A stretch of 34,358 bases of DNA from Candidatus Nitromaritima sp. SCGC AAA288-L16 (GTDB lineage: Bacteria > Nitrospinota > Nitrospinia > Nitrospinales > VA-1), in NCBI GenBank assembly GCA_000372225.1, contig AQTY01000022.1:1-34358 (forward strand), written 5' to 3'. The notes under the pieces are model-generated. The model did not search any database. It saw only the letters and a list, made by a program, of their open reading frames with translations, and was not told the origin of the DNA. This document shows, piece after piece, positions 1 through 7,023 of the stretch. The translations under genes were made by a program, and so were the position numbers. Position 1 is the first letter of the stretch, and each line of letters starts with the position of its first letter.

Positions 1-1
1 T

Positions 2-280
2 GTTGAAAAAGAGAAATTAATAAGTCGGGGAGACTGTTTTGAAAAGTTCAATAAGAAGGATCTGATTTTCAAGCAGGGGGACAAAGGTGACACTTTGTTC
101 TTAGTGCTTCAGGGGAAGATTGGCTTGTTCCGGTTGGGTACTATTAAAGTTGATGAGGGGCGCGTGTCCCTGAAGGAAGAAGCTGATAAAAAAATTACCA
201 GCTTGAGTATTGGGTCAATCTTTGGAGAGATTTCTATGCTTACTGAGAGCAAAAGAAAGAATATTTTTCTGAGCAAATGA
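2..280 (+). pseudogene. Cyclic-nucleotide-binding domain fragment (both ends incomplete)
   Basis: The frame is open from the first bases of the window, so the 5' part lies outside it. The translation has the hallmarks of a CRP/cNMP-binding beta-barrel: an IFKQGDKGDTLFLVLQGKI stretch (FxxGDxxDxLFxVLxGxI pattern) followed by GSIFGEISMLTESKR, the phosphate-binding-cassette region. A complete domain would continue with the R-x-A-T strand and a C-terminal helix. Here the frame stops four residues after KRKNI. The break falls exactly where a radical SAM reading frame begins in another phase (from about 247), so this looks like a junction rather than a natural C-terminus. Whether it belonged to a transcription factor, a kinase or another sensor cannot be told. 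The domain call is fairly firm; the status as a remnant is inferred. Confidence 0.6.
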
Positions 281-774
281 AGGTATTAAGAGAGGTTGGA
301 ATTATGGCTTCATGTTCCGTTATTTTTGGTTATCCCATGGAAACAAGTGAAACTATTCAGGAAACTTTTGATTTTTGTTTTCAAAATAAGGTTTATCCAA
401 GCATTGGTTTTTTAATGCCGCTTCCCTACACTAAGATGTATGAGTATGCCATCGAACATGGATTTATTAAGGATGAAGATGCGTATCTAGATTCAATTAC
501 CGAACGTCAGGATATTTGCCTTAATATGACAAAGCTTTCCGATGAGGAGATCATGGGAGAGATAAAGAAAAATGCTTTAAAGCTAAATCAGATGCTTGAA
601 ATAGGCTTGGATGCATCTAGTTTGATAAAAACGGGCGGACCGATAAAGCATACAAATCTTAAAACCCAGTTAAAGGCAGATGGTGCTTTAGATCCTGATA
701 AGATTGAAAGAAATGAGAACGATTTTAGTTTTAATTATAGTCAGGCTACGTTTGATGAGGATGTGAGAATTTGA
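247..774 (+). pseudogene. C-terminal remnant of a radical SAM protein (B12-binding-domain class)
   Basis: This frame opens after a stop at 244-246. It reads as the last third of a radical SAM enzyme of the group that usually carries an N-terminal cobalamin-binding domain. Diagnostic stretches are LREVGI, then VIFGYPMETSETI, then GFLMPLPYTKMYEYA, followed by the acidic D-E-D-A-Y-L segment and I-x-L-N-M-T. The N-terminal cobalamin domain and the CxxxCxxC cluster are absent, so the fragment cannot be catalytic alone. An ATG at 277 could start a 165-residue product, but homology-like residues continue upstream of it in frame, which argues for truncation. It stops at 774, 35 bases before the intact SPASM gene. 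Such proteins often modify lipids or sugars; the substrate here is unknown. Confidence 0.6.
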
Positions 775-809
775 TGACACGGTTTGTTTGAATTTGAGGG
801 TATTACCAA

Positions 810-2249
810 ATGAGTGAATGTGAGGTAGTTTATAAACATAAAAAAAGATCGATGCTTTCAGCTCCGATTATGATTAATTTAGAGCTGACAGATGCGTGCA
901 ATCTTAAATGCCGCCACTGCTATAATTTTTGGCGTGAAGACCCAATGAGTGCTAACGCTTCATTTGATAATGATCACATTGATAAGATTGTTGAAGCGGT
1001 TCTTGAGGCAAATGTTTTTCACGTTGTTCTTACTGGAGGGGAACCTTTTGCTAATTTTAAAACCTTAGAATATGCTCTGCGTCGTTTCACAGAAGTTGGG
1101 ATTTCAACAAGTGTTAACTCTAATTTAATGCTAGTAACCCCAGAAAAAATCCGGAAGCTTAAAGATGCAGGTTGGGATCATGTGCTGACTAGTTTGGCTT
1201 CTTACGATCCTGCGACTAACGATGATATGATGAATAAAGATGGCACCTTTGATAAAATTATAGATGGCATAAAGATGACGGTTGCCGAAGGTATTCGGGT
1301 AAGTGTGAATATGGTTATTTCAGAATTGAATAAAGACCATGTTTATGAAACCGCCAAATTTTGCGCGGAACTAGGTTGTCAGCGAATGTTTGGAACTCGA
1401 CTTGTTCCTTCGGTAAACCTTGAGGAGCCCACTGAGACGGATCTAAAGTTAAATCAAGATAGTGCGCGTAAGGCGGTCGATGATATGTTGCGCGCAAAAG
1501 AAGAGTTTGGCATTGGTATCGGAACTTTGATCAGTTATCCGTTATGTTTGTTGGGAGACTTGGAAAAGTATAAGGATTTTGTTGGTCGAGGTTGCCCAGC
1601 GCAGTCAGGAACTCGCATGTCTCTCAACGCAGATGGTGCTGCACATGCTTGTACCCACGAAGAAGAAGGTTATGGCAATATTTTAGAAGAAGGAATTAAA
1701 CCGGTATTCCAGAGGATGCGTAAATGGCACAACGGTTCCTATCTATTTGAGGGTTGCGCTGAGTGTGAGTATATTGATGTTTGTGGCTCTGGTTGTTCAA
1801 TGGCATCTGAGGCGTATTACAAAGATAAAGCCGCTAAAGATCCATTATGGGTCGGCCGCGAAAATATTGGTGTTCCTTACAAACCTGAAATTCCCCAGGA
1901 AATTTTTAATGCAGTTGATGAAGATAAAATGTTTATCGTTCCGCAGAGAGTTCGCTTTAGAGAGGAAGATGGGTTTTATGTAATCAATATTCGTTGGGCC
2001 AATGCATTTCAGATACCAAGCGATTTGGCTCTTTTTTTAATTGAAATGAAAGATAAAAAAAAGCCGTTTAATCTCACTGCTGTTTCGCAGTCTGTTGACG
2101 ATCCTCGCCAAAGCCTAATCTATATGGTATTTAAGGATGGCGTGGAACCAGTGGACAATGAATTGAAAGCTTATTTCGTTGATAGACCAAAAACCGGGGC
2201 CAGCATAAACCCCTTTGAGTTGCCACAGGAATTGGCTCACTTAGCTTAA
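810..2249 (+). CDS. Radical SAM/SPASM domain protein
   Basis: A 479-residue cytoplasmic Fe-S enzyme. The radical SAM cluster motif is Cys30-x3-Cys34-x2-Cys37 (DACNLKCRHCYNFW), followed by the SAM-binding LTGGEP. A C-terminal SPASM domain is clear: Cys262, Cys281, then Cys316-x2-Cys319-x5-Cys325-x3-Cys329, enough ligands for auxiliary clusters. After the SPASM domain about 140 residues remain. Part of these (around 370-430, RVRFREEDGFYVI onward) loosely resembles a PqqD-like peptide-recognition fold, but that is only an impression. SPASM enzymes mature ribosomal peptides, anaerobic sulfatases or quinohemoproteins, or modify other substrates. No precursor peptide was recognised beside it. GAGGG lies 9 bases before the ATG. 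The next frame starts one base after its stop, suggesting cotranscription with the truncated neuA-like gene. The family is firm; the substrate is unknown. Confidence 0.9.
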   Translation: MSECEVVYKHKKRSMLSAPIMINLELTDACNLKCRHCYNFWREDPMSANASFDNDHIDKIVEAVLEANVFHVVLTGGEPFANFKTLEYALRRFTEVGISTSVNSNLMLVTPEKIRKLKDAGWDHVLTSLASYDPATNDDMMNKDGTFDKIIDGIKMTVAEGIRVSVNMVISELNKDHVYETAKFCAELGCQRMFGTRLVPSVNLEEPTETDLKLNQDSARKAVDDMLRAKEEFGIGIGTLISYPLCLLGDLEKYKDFVGRGCPAQSGTRMSLNADGAAHACTHEEEGYGNILEEGIKPVFQRMRKWHNGSYLFEGCAECEYIDVCGSGCSMASEAYYKDKAAKDPLWVGRENIGVPYKPEIPQEIFNAVDEDKMFIVPQRVRFREEDGFYVINIRWANAFQIPSDLALFLIEMKDKKKPFNLTAVSQSVDDPRQSLIYMVFKDGVEPVDNELKAYFVDRPKTGASINPFELPQELAHLA

Positions 2250-2250
2250 T

Positions 2251-2541
2251 ATGGCAGTTGCGATATCCCTCATTCCCGCTCGCGGCGGTTCTAAGGGAGC
2301 CCCTGGAAAGAACCTCGCTTTTCTTGCTGGTAAACCCCTGATTGCCTACTCCATAGAAGACTCTCTTAATTGCTCGTTGGTGGGAAGAACGATTGTATCC
2401 ACCGATGATCCTGAGATTGCAGAGGTGGCTCGTAGCTATGGTGCAGAAGTTCCTTTTCTTCGTCCTTCTGAAATTTCTCGAGACGAAACGCCAGACTTCC
2501 CGGTATTTTGGCATGCTTTAGAAAATTATCACTACTGGTAG
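2251..2541 (+). pseudogene. NeuA-like CMP-sugar (acylneuraminate) cytidylyltransferase, truncated
   Basis: The N-terminus is a classic nonulosonate cytidylyltransferase: IPARGGSKGAPGKNL (nucleotide-binding loop), then KPLIAYSIEDS, STDDPEIAEVA and RPSEISRDETPD. Family members run to about 220-240 residues and continue with a LQPTSPLR motif; this frame ends at residue 96 after HALENYHYW. The missing two thirds are not found in any frame of the following 360 bases. A complete enzyme would activate sialic, legionaminic or pseudaminic acid with CTP for surface glycans or flagellin. The start is one base downstream of the SPASM gene stop. The broken 3' end coincides with an inverted repeat at 2533-2551. 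It is almost certainly non-functional as it stands. Confidence 0.75.
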
Positions 2542-2551
2542 GATACCGGTA
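2533..2551. repeat. Inverted repeat at the broken end of the neuA-like gene
   Basis: TACTGGTA, a three-base spacer GGA, then TACCGGTA form an 8-bp stem with one G-U pair. The right arm is itself part of a perfect 10-base palindrome (2543-2552). It sits over the stop codon of the truncated cytidylyltransferase. There is no T-tract, so it is not a typical terminator. It could mark a recombination or assembly junction, or be chance. Confidence 0.4.
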
Positions 2552-2902
2552 TTTCACCTCAAACAGCCCTACCCTCAAGCAGTATTTCTCCTCAGAAATC
2601 TCCTCGCATGGTATTGAAGCGGGAGTGAAATTTCATTTCTAAGTTGTACTTTTAATAGAGTTGTTCAATACCTCCACCACCCACCGCGTTTTAAAAATTA
2701 ACCCACCTACAGACTAGCTAACAACTCAACCCTAGATCCAAAAAAACACATGCCCTCACAAAAATTTAAACGTTGCACACACTCTGCTTACCATATTTTA
2801 AATTTCAGCAAATGCATTGCGACAAATTAGTTTCTCGGATAGACTTTAGTCACTTAATATAGTTTTGATATATTTTAATTACGTTGAGCCTAAGGAGAAA
2901 AA
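2542..2902. other. Gene-free stretch between neuA remnant and ppiC
   Basis: About 360 bases with stops in all frames and no recognisable protein similarity. A short perfect palindrome (TGAAATTTCA, 2626-2635) and the inverted repeat at its left edge are the only structures seen. The last 60 bases are AT-rich and presumably contain the ppiC promoter, but no convincing -35/-10 pair was found. Confidence 0.5.
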
Positions 2903-3181
2903 ATGCCGTCAGCAGCTGCCCGCCATATTTTAGTAAATACTGAAGAAGAGTGTCTCAAGTTAAAAAATGAAATTGAAGCAGGTACGGATTTTGCGGAATC
3001 TGCAAAAAAACATTCAAAATGTCCTTCGGGTGCTGAAGGGGGTAGCCTAGGCGAGTTCCACCCAGGTCAAATGGTGCCTGAGTTTGACAAGGTTGTTTTT
3101 AATGAAGAAATTGGGAAGGTCCATGGACCCGTAAAAACTCAATTTGGATACCATCTAATAGAAATCACAAGCAGAGCCTAA
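2903..3181 (+). CDS. ppiC: Parvulin-type peptidyl-prolyl cis-trans isomerase
   Basis: A 92-residue single-domain rotamase, the same size as Escherichia coli PpiC (93). It catalyses cis-trans isomerisation of peptidyl-proline bonds. Visible family features are ARHILVNTEEE at the N-terminus (the active-site His of the first strand), FAESAKKHSKCPSGAEGGSLGEF, GQMVPEFDKVVF and the closing TQFGYHLIEI with the second conserved His. There is no signal peptide or anchor, so it is cytoplasmic. A strong AAGGAG lies 6 bases before the ATG. It stands alone on the plus strand after a gene-free gap, and the following tiny membrane protein may or may not share its transcript. The assignment is secure; the physiological client is unknown. 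Confidence 0.93.
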   Translation: MPSAAARHILVNTEEECLKLKNEIEAGTDFAESAKKHSKCPSGAEGGSLGEFHPGQMVPEFDKVVFNEEIGKVHGPVKTQFGYHLIEITSRA

Positions 3182-3223
3182 CGTTAAAAAAAAACTATCC
3201 TTATATCCTAACAAAGTCATAGC

Positions 3224-3355
3224 GTGACTATAAAACAAAACACATCAAAAAAGAGAAAAGAAAATCCTATTTTTACTATTTGGGTACACGTTGGCTACAC
3301 GGTTCTGATTATTTCCATGATCACATGGATGATATATATCGAACTTGCGATATAA
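3224..3355 (+). CDS. Possible 43-residue single-span membrane protein
   Basis: A short frame with a GTG start. A basic N-terminal tail (KKRKEN) precedes about 25 hydrophobic residues (residues 17-42, with WVHVGYTVLIISMITWMIYI at its core), then an immediate stop. The charge distribution predicts an N-in, C-out helix. No good ribosome-binding site precedes the GTG (only AAAG about 9 bases upstream), so the start is uncertain. It is followed 52 bases later by another one-helix peptide in a different frame. The pairing resembles small accessory subunits of membrane complexes, but no family was recognised and the coding status rests only on composition and topology. Confidence 0.4.
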   Translation: MTIKQNTSKKRKENPIFTIWVHVGYTVLIISMITWMIYIELAI

Positions 3356-3407
3356 AACCACATGCGATCAACTTACTAGTCTCCCGATTCATTGATAAGA
3401 TAACGCA

Positions 3408-3563
3408 ATGAAAGAAAAGACCCCCCTTATCGATCACATCGGTAGTTTCATTGGAGTCGTAGTCATCGGCTTCATTCTTTTCATTTTAGCTTGGCCAATT
3501 ATCGATCCAACTCCAAATAAATCTTCGACCTTAAAAGAAAACGCACGACAGCTTACGAAGTAA
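3408..3563 (+). CDS. Possible 51-residue single-span membrane protein
   Basis: An ATG-initiated frame with a short charged N-terminus (MKEKTPLIDHIG), one hydrophobic helix (about residues 13-33, SFIGVVVIGFILFILAWPII) and a polar tail of about 18 residues ending in RQLTK. No clear Shine-Dalgarno was seen. The predicted topology is a single span. Its 3' end overlaps the first in-frame codons of the glycosyltransferase remnant in another phase, so its last residues may have been altered by the event that truncated that gene. No homologue was recognised. Together with the 43-residue frame upstream it may form a small membrane-protein pair, which is inference. Confidence 0.4.
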   Translation: MKEKTPLIDHIGSFIGVVVIGFILFILAWPIIDPTPNKSSTLKENARQLTK

Positions 3564-3999
3564 AGCATATAAAAGTGCTACCTTTAAAGGAATTGATGGC
3601 TCCATTAGAAGCCAAGTCGCAGTTTTTCAAAAAACTCCTTTTGAAAAACTTCCTGAATATTTATCAGTAGCCGATATTATAGCTATTCCTCAACGTTCCA
3701 CATCTGATTCTGTTGGACAAATACCTTCCAAGTTATTCGATGCGATGTCAATGGCTAAACCGATTCTTACAACTAAAATAACAGACATTCCTGAAGCTCT
3801 GGGTGAATGCGGTTATCTTGTTGACCCAAGTAAACCATCGCAGTTAGCAGATGGGATCCGATATATTCTACATCGCCGTGATGAGGCAAAGTCCAAAGGT
3901 TACGCGGCAAGAAATAGGTGTGTTCAGAATTATAATATGTATAACTTAGAGTACGGTTTGCGGGCACTTGTAGAAAAGGTCGTAATTAATAAGACATAA
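3535..3999 (+). pseudogene. C-terminal remnant of a GT4-type glycosyltransferase
   Basis: This frame is open from just after a stop at 3532-3534 and encodes the last part of a GT-B glycosyltransferase (group 1, GT4). It shows EKLPEYLSVADIIAIPQ (acceptor-side strand), SKLFDAMSMAKPILTT in place of the family's E-A-M-A-x-G-x-P-V donor-binding motif, CGYLVDPSKPSQLADGI, and a terminal helix rich in basic residues. Full-length members have 350-400 residues; only about 145 codons are here and the N-terminal acceptor domain is missing. A natural start is lacking: the first ATGs are internal to the conserved region. It ends 15 bases from the convergent TylF-like gene. It is a degraded or cut gene from a glycan locus. 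Confidence 0.7.
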
Positions 4000-4014
4000 T
4001 TTTGCCATGTTCTG

Positions 4015-4797
4015 TTAATGGCTTGCTTTTACGGCCATTCTTCCAGTGTAATCGGTAACGTATAACAAAGGAGCTGATCGGATAGACCGAAAGTATTCAT
4101 CAACTGCCTTCCTTGCACCTTCCCAATGTCCGTAATCATCGATTAATAACGAGCCACCAACAGATAAAAGTGGGTAAAGATGCTGAAGCTCGGCAAGCGT
4201 TGATTCATACCAATCAGTATCTAGACGCAAAACTGATATATTACTTGGTAAAGTTTTACTAACTTCAAGAGTTTTGCATACGTCACCTTTAATGAAGTGC
4301 ACGCCAGAAAAATCAACTTTAGCTTGCTTAAAATTTTTATTTACTTCTTCTAACGATGCATAACACCACTTATTGTAACCATCTTTCTTGTTATCGGCAT
4401 ACTTTTTAAATGCGGTCTTTTGTGTGCTAGCATTCTTATCAAATTCAGTTGGTGCTGTCATTCCCTCGAACGTATCAAATAAATAGACATTTTTATTCGA
4501 ACCCATGCGCTCAAAAATTTTCTTAGCTAAAATAGGATTACCTCCTCGCCAAACTCCACACTCAACGAAATCACCACCTATATTCTGTTCAACTACATAT
4601 TTACAAGCCTTTAATGTGGCAACTAAACGAGGAACACTAGACATTGTAAATTTATTTTTATGAACAAACCTTATCAAGTCAATGTCTTCTTTGGATAGCT
4701 CTATAGCAATATTGTGATAGGAGTCCTTCAGCTCACTTATTTCATAGCCAAGCTTTGCAATTAGTTTGACTATAGAACGTTTTATAATCCTATTCAT
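4015..4797 (-). CDS. TylF/MycF-type SAM-dependent O-methyltransferase
   Basis: A 260-residue protein matching the macrocin-O-methyltransferase (TylF) family, which methylates sugar hydroxyls using SAM and a divalent metal. Visible elements are FVECGVWRGG (residues 77-86, SAM-binding glycine loop), LFDTFEGM (106-113), RLDTDWYEST (191-200, metal-binding acidic residues) and LIDDYGHWEGARKAVDEYF (218-236). The length is typical. A basic N-terminal helix precedes the domain. The ATG at 4797 has GAG about 10 bases upstream. It is read toward the glycosyltransferase remnant and lies 40 bases downstream of tyrS on the same strand. Given its glycan-gene neighbours, methylation of a surface polysaccharide or glycoprotein sugar is more likely than antibiotic synthesis. 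The family is firm; the substrate is inferred. Confidence 0.85.
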   Translation of the reverse strand: MNRIIKRSIVKLIAKLGYEISELKDSYHNIAIELSKEDIDLIRFVHKNKFTMSSVPRLVATLKACKYVVEQNIGGDFVECGVWRGGNPILAKKIFERMGSNKNVYLFDTFEGMTAPTEFDKNASTQKTAFKKYADNKKDGYNKWCYASLEEVNKNFKQAKVDFSGVHFIKGDVCKTLEVSKTLPSNISVLRLDTDWYESTLAELQHLYPLLSVGGSLLIDDYGHWEGARKAVDEYFRSIRSAPLLYVTDYTGRMAVKASH

Positions 4798-4837
4798 TTA
4801 CAGGTCTCGGGGGAAATCACCACCCCACCAGCTAAAT

Positions 4838-6052
4838 TTAATTCCCGACAATTTTAACTTTAAACCAGTTACGCTTTCCCACCTTAACAACATCACCAGT
4901 CACAATAGCTATATTCGCGTCAAAGAGTGGAATATTTTCACCGTTAACAGAAACGGCGCCTTGTTTAAACAGGCGGCGCACTTCGCTACTACTCTTGGAG
5001 TTATCGAAATACTTATTTACTAAATCTAGAGCAATCCATTGAGATCCGCCTACCTCTATAGTAGGAATATCTTCGGGAGTGATTTTCTTCGAAAAAGTAT
5101 TTTCAAACCATTCTCGCTCACTCCTAGCCGATGCTTCATCGTGATAACATTTTATTATTTCTTCAGCAAGGAATTTTTTCCACTTCATGGGGTCATTGGC
5201 AACCTCTTTTTCTATCATGGAAATCTCTTCTTTAGGGACCTTAGTGTAAATTTTAAGATAATCCATAATCAATTCATCTGGAACTTTCATACAACGTCCA
5301 AACTTATCGCGAGAAGAATGTCCCAGTCCGATATAATTATCCAGGCTCTTACTCTGCTTGGCCTTACCATCAATCCCTTGGGTTATTTTTGTGGTAATGA
5401 TCACCTGGGGCTTCTGCCTAAACCTTTGCTGATAAAATCGCCCTAGCATTTCGTTAAACAATTGATCTGATCCTATTATGGTTAGGTCCGACTCGAGGAC
5501 ATAAGAGTCATAGCCCTGCAGTATAGGATAAATCATCTCATGTAAATAGATATCCTCCTGATTCTTTATCCGCCGTTGAAACATATCACGTGAAATAAGA
5601 CGAGAATGAGTGACCATGGATAGTAACTTTAAAAACTCTGAAAGCTGGTACTTGGAAAACCATTCGGAGTTCCTCCTAACCTCCAGTAGGTCCGGGTCAT
5701 CAAACCTAAGAACCATCTTTGCTTGCCGGATGAACTCTTCAGCATTTTTATCAATTTCAGACTGAGGGATGATGGGTCGAGTATTGCTCCTGCCGGTTGG
5801 GTCACCAATTTGTGTAGTAAAGTCGCCAACTAAAAAAACCACCTTATGGCCAAGATCCTGCAATTCTCGCATCATCCATAAATTAACAGCATGCCCTATA
5901 TGAAGGTAAGGGGATGTGACATCAACACCATATTTGATTCGAATCTTTTTTTTCGAATCTATCAGTTCCTCAAATTCATTTAGTGAAAAAATTTCATCTG
6001 TTGTTCTGGAAAAACTCTCCAGAAGTTGTTTTTTCGCTTTACTAGCTGACAT
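4838..6052 (-). CDS. tyrS: Tyrosyl-tRNA synthetase
   Basis: A class I synthetase charging tRNA-Tyr, 404 residues from the chosen ATG. Motifs are YLHIGHAVNL (HIGH at 51-54), VGDFTTQIGDPTGRS, the tyrosine-pocket segment ILQGYDSYVLESDLTIIGSDQ, and the second signature as KQSKS (232-236). A C-terminal S4-like RNA-binding domain follows (about 340-400). The signature second position is Gln rather than the usual Met, and the following residues are LDN rather than LGN. It belongs to the longer TyrRS group with KMSKS-like signatures rather than the KFGKT group. A TTG at 6091 would add 13 residues, but the ATG at 6052 has GGAA upstream and gives a normal N-terminus. A promoter candidate lies at 6148-6176. 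Confidence 0.93.
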   Translation of the reverse strand: MSASKAKKQLLESFSRTTDEIFSLNEFEELIDSKKKIRIKYGVDVTSPYLHIGHAVNLWMMRELQDLGHKVVFLVGDFTTQIGDPTGRSNTRPIIPQSEIDKNAEEFIRQAKMVLRFDDPDLLEVRRNSEWFSKYQLSEFLKLLSMVTHSRLISRDMFQRRIKNQEDIYLHEMIYPILQGYDSYVLESDLTIIGSDQLFNEMLGRFYQQRFRQKPQVIITTKITQGIDGKAKQSKSLDNYIGLGHSSRDKFGRCMKVPDELIMDYLKIYTKVPKEEISMIEKEVANDPMKWKKFLAEEIIKCYHDEASARSEREWFENTFSKKITPEDIPTIEVGGSQWIALDLVNKYFDNSKSSSEVRRLFKQGAVSVNGENIPLFDANIAIVTGDVVKVGKRNWFKVKIVGN

Positions 6053-6364
6053 AAGCAAATTCCGGTTATAAGTTAAAGTGCCCCCTACCAATCAAAATGA
6101 CCAGCAAAAGCAATGAGTTAGATCATGGGAAAAGAAGCAATGAGTGGAGTTTATGGGTTTTAAAATAGAAAGTCAATTAGAGCTACATTTAATGAGACAA
6201 GCGCCTACATTGCCCTATATATGTTGTATCTTAACAAGAAATGGTTTAAGAAAAATCCGAGGAATGCAACTTAATGGGAAAACTAATTCCCCGGCTTATG
6301 CCTCTCAATTCAAATGACAAAGTAAAAACTAACCATAATTTAAAAAGTTAATGGAGATCACCTC
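6053..6364. other. Gene-free divergent region between tyrS and the ABM-domain gene
   Basis: About 310 bases with no supported coding frame. It holds a promoter candidate for tyrS on the minus strand and must also contain the promoter of the plus-strand ABM gene, for which no convincing boxes were seen. No repeat or structured RNA was recognised. Confidence 0.5.
6148..6176 (-). promoter_or_regulatory. Sigma70-like promoter candidate for tyrS
   Basis: Read on the minus strand: TTGACT (plus 6171-6176), a 17-base spacer, then TAAACT (plus 6148-6153). The -35 box matches the consensus at 5 of 6 positions and the -10 at 4 of 6. It would give a leader of roughly 90 bases before the tyrS ATG. No T-box was recognised in that leader. 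Confidence 0.4.
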
Positions 6365-6670
6365 ATGCCTATCTATATGACTGCCCAATACCAAGTACAT
6401 CCAAGCCAAGTAGAAAAAACCAAAGAGAGTGTTCGTCAATTGGTGAAACACGTAAAAACCAGTGAACCATTCACCACTATCTACATTGCTCAACAACAAA
6501 TATTGAACCCATCAGGGTTCATGCATATTTTGAGATTTGAGGATGAGGCTGCGCTAAAAACTCACCAAAGCTCACCGGCATCAGCTCAGTTTGTTCAAAC
6601 AGTATACCCACAAACCCAAAAGCCAATCGAATTCATGGAATACAATTTAATTGCTACCATCAATCCATGA
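6365..6670 (+). CDS. ABM-domain (quinol monooxygenase YgiN-like) protein
   Basis: A 101-residue dimeric alpha/beta-barrel type protein of the antibiotic-biosynthesis-monooxygenase family. The pattern is YMTAQYQVHPSQVEKTKESV at the N-terminus (first strand and helix), GFMHILRFEDEAALKTHQSS in the middle (the strand-helix with the conserved His), and a terminal Y-N-L-I strand. The length is typical of single-domain members. Members act as cofactor-free oxygenases or as small heme or quinone-handling proteins; nothing in the sequence selects one. GGAG lies 7 bases before the ATG. It is monocistronic, converging on the minus-strand small gene at 6694 with a 23-base gap. The fold is fairly sure; the function is open. 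Confidence 0.65.
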   Translation: MPIYMTAQYQVHPSQVEKTKESVRQLVKHVKTSEPFTTIYIAQQQILNPSGFMHILRFEDEAALKTHQSSPASAQFVQTVYPQTQKPIEFMEYNLIATINP

Positions 6671-6693
6671 AAAAAATTCAGGGAAGGAGGTTG

Positions 6694-6984
6694 TCAGCTT
6701 AGTTCTTTCAACATTTGCGAAAGCTCAGACAAATGCTTCTTTACGTCAGGCGGAAGGTCCTCGGAGGAAGATGGGTTTTGGGTGAGAAAATAACTAGCCA
6801 GTTGGTAATGTCGATCAAGGCGGACCCAGTTTTTCTCATCGGCAGAGATTTCATCATCTTTTTTAAGTCTTCCCTGCTTAATATCTGAAATCAACGATTG
6901 AGTCAGCACATTGCGAACCACTCTACCCGACCTACGAATTGATACATACCTATGTAAAATATGCGGCGTGGATACTTTAGCCAT
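6694..6984 (-). CDS. Small GYF_2-like domain protein
   Basis: A 96-residue soluble protein. The central part (about residues 12-60) fits the GYF_2/DUF4339-type pattern seen in deltaproteobacterial sensor proteins: RSGRVVRNVLTQSLISDIKQ, then GRLKKDDEIS, then a Trp in NWVRLDRHYQLASYF. The tail is a charged helix ending in LSQMLKELS. Such domains are usually protein-interaction modules at the N-terminus of larger proteins; here it stands nearly alone. ATG at 6984 is preferred over TTG at 6999 because GAGG lies 8 bases before it. It is the last gene of the M50-trpS-ileS-lspA-lgt cluster, 39 bases after lgt. No function can be given beyond a possible adaptor role. Confidence 0.55.
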   Translation of the reverse strand: MAKVSTPHILHRYVSIRRSGRVVRNVLTQSLISDIKQGRLKKDDEISADEKNWVRLDRHYQLASYFLTQNPSSSEDLPPDVKKHLSELSQMLKELS

Positions 6985-7023
6985 AGAACAAAACCTCAAT
7001 TAGCCTAAGTCAACTGACTCGCA

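Noticed and set aside
2131..2514. 127-codon minus-strand open frame
   Set aside because: Antisense to the SPASM gene end and the neuA-like start, both clearly coding on plus; no ribosome site or motif.
2626..2635. Palindrome TGAAATTTCA in the gene-free stretch
   Set aside because: A single short AT-rich palindrome with no gene start nearby; no reason to call an operator.
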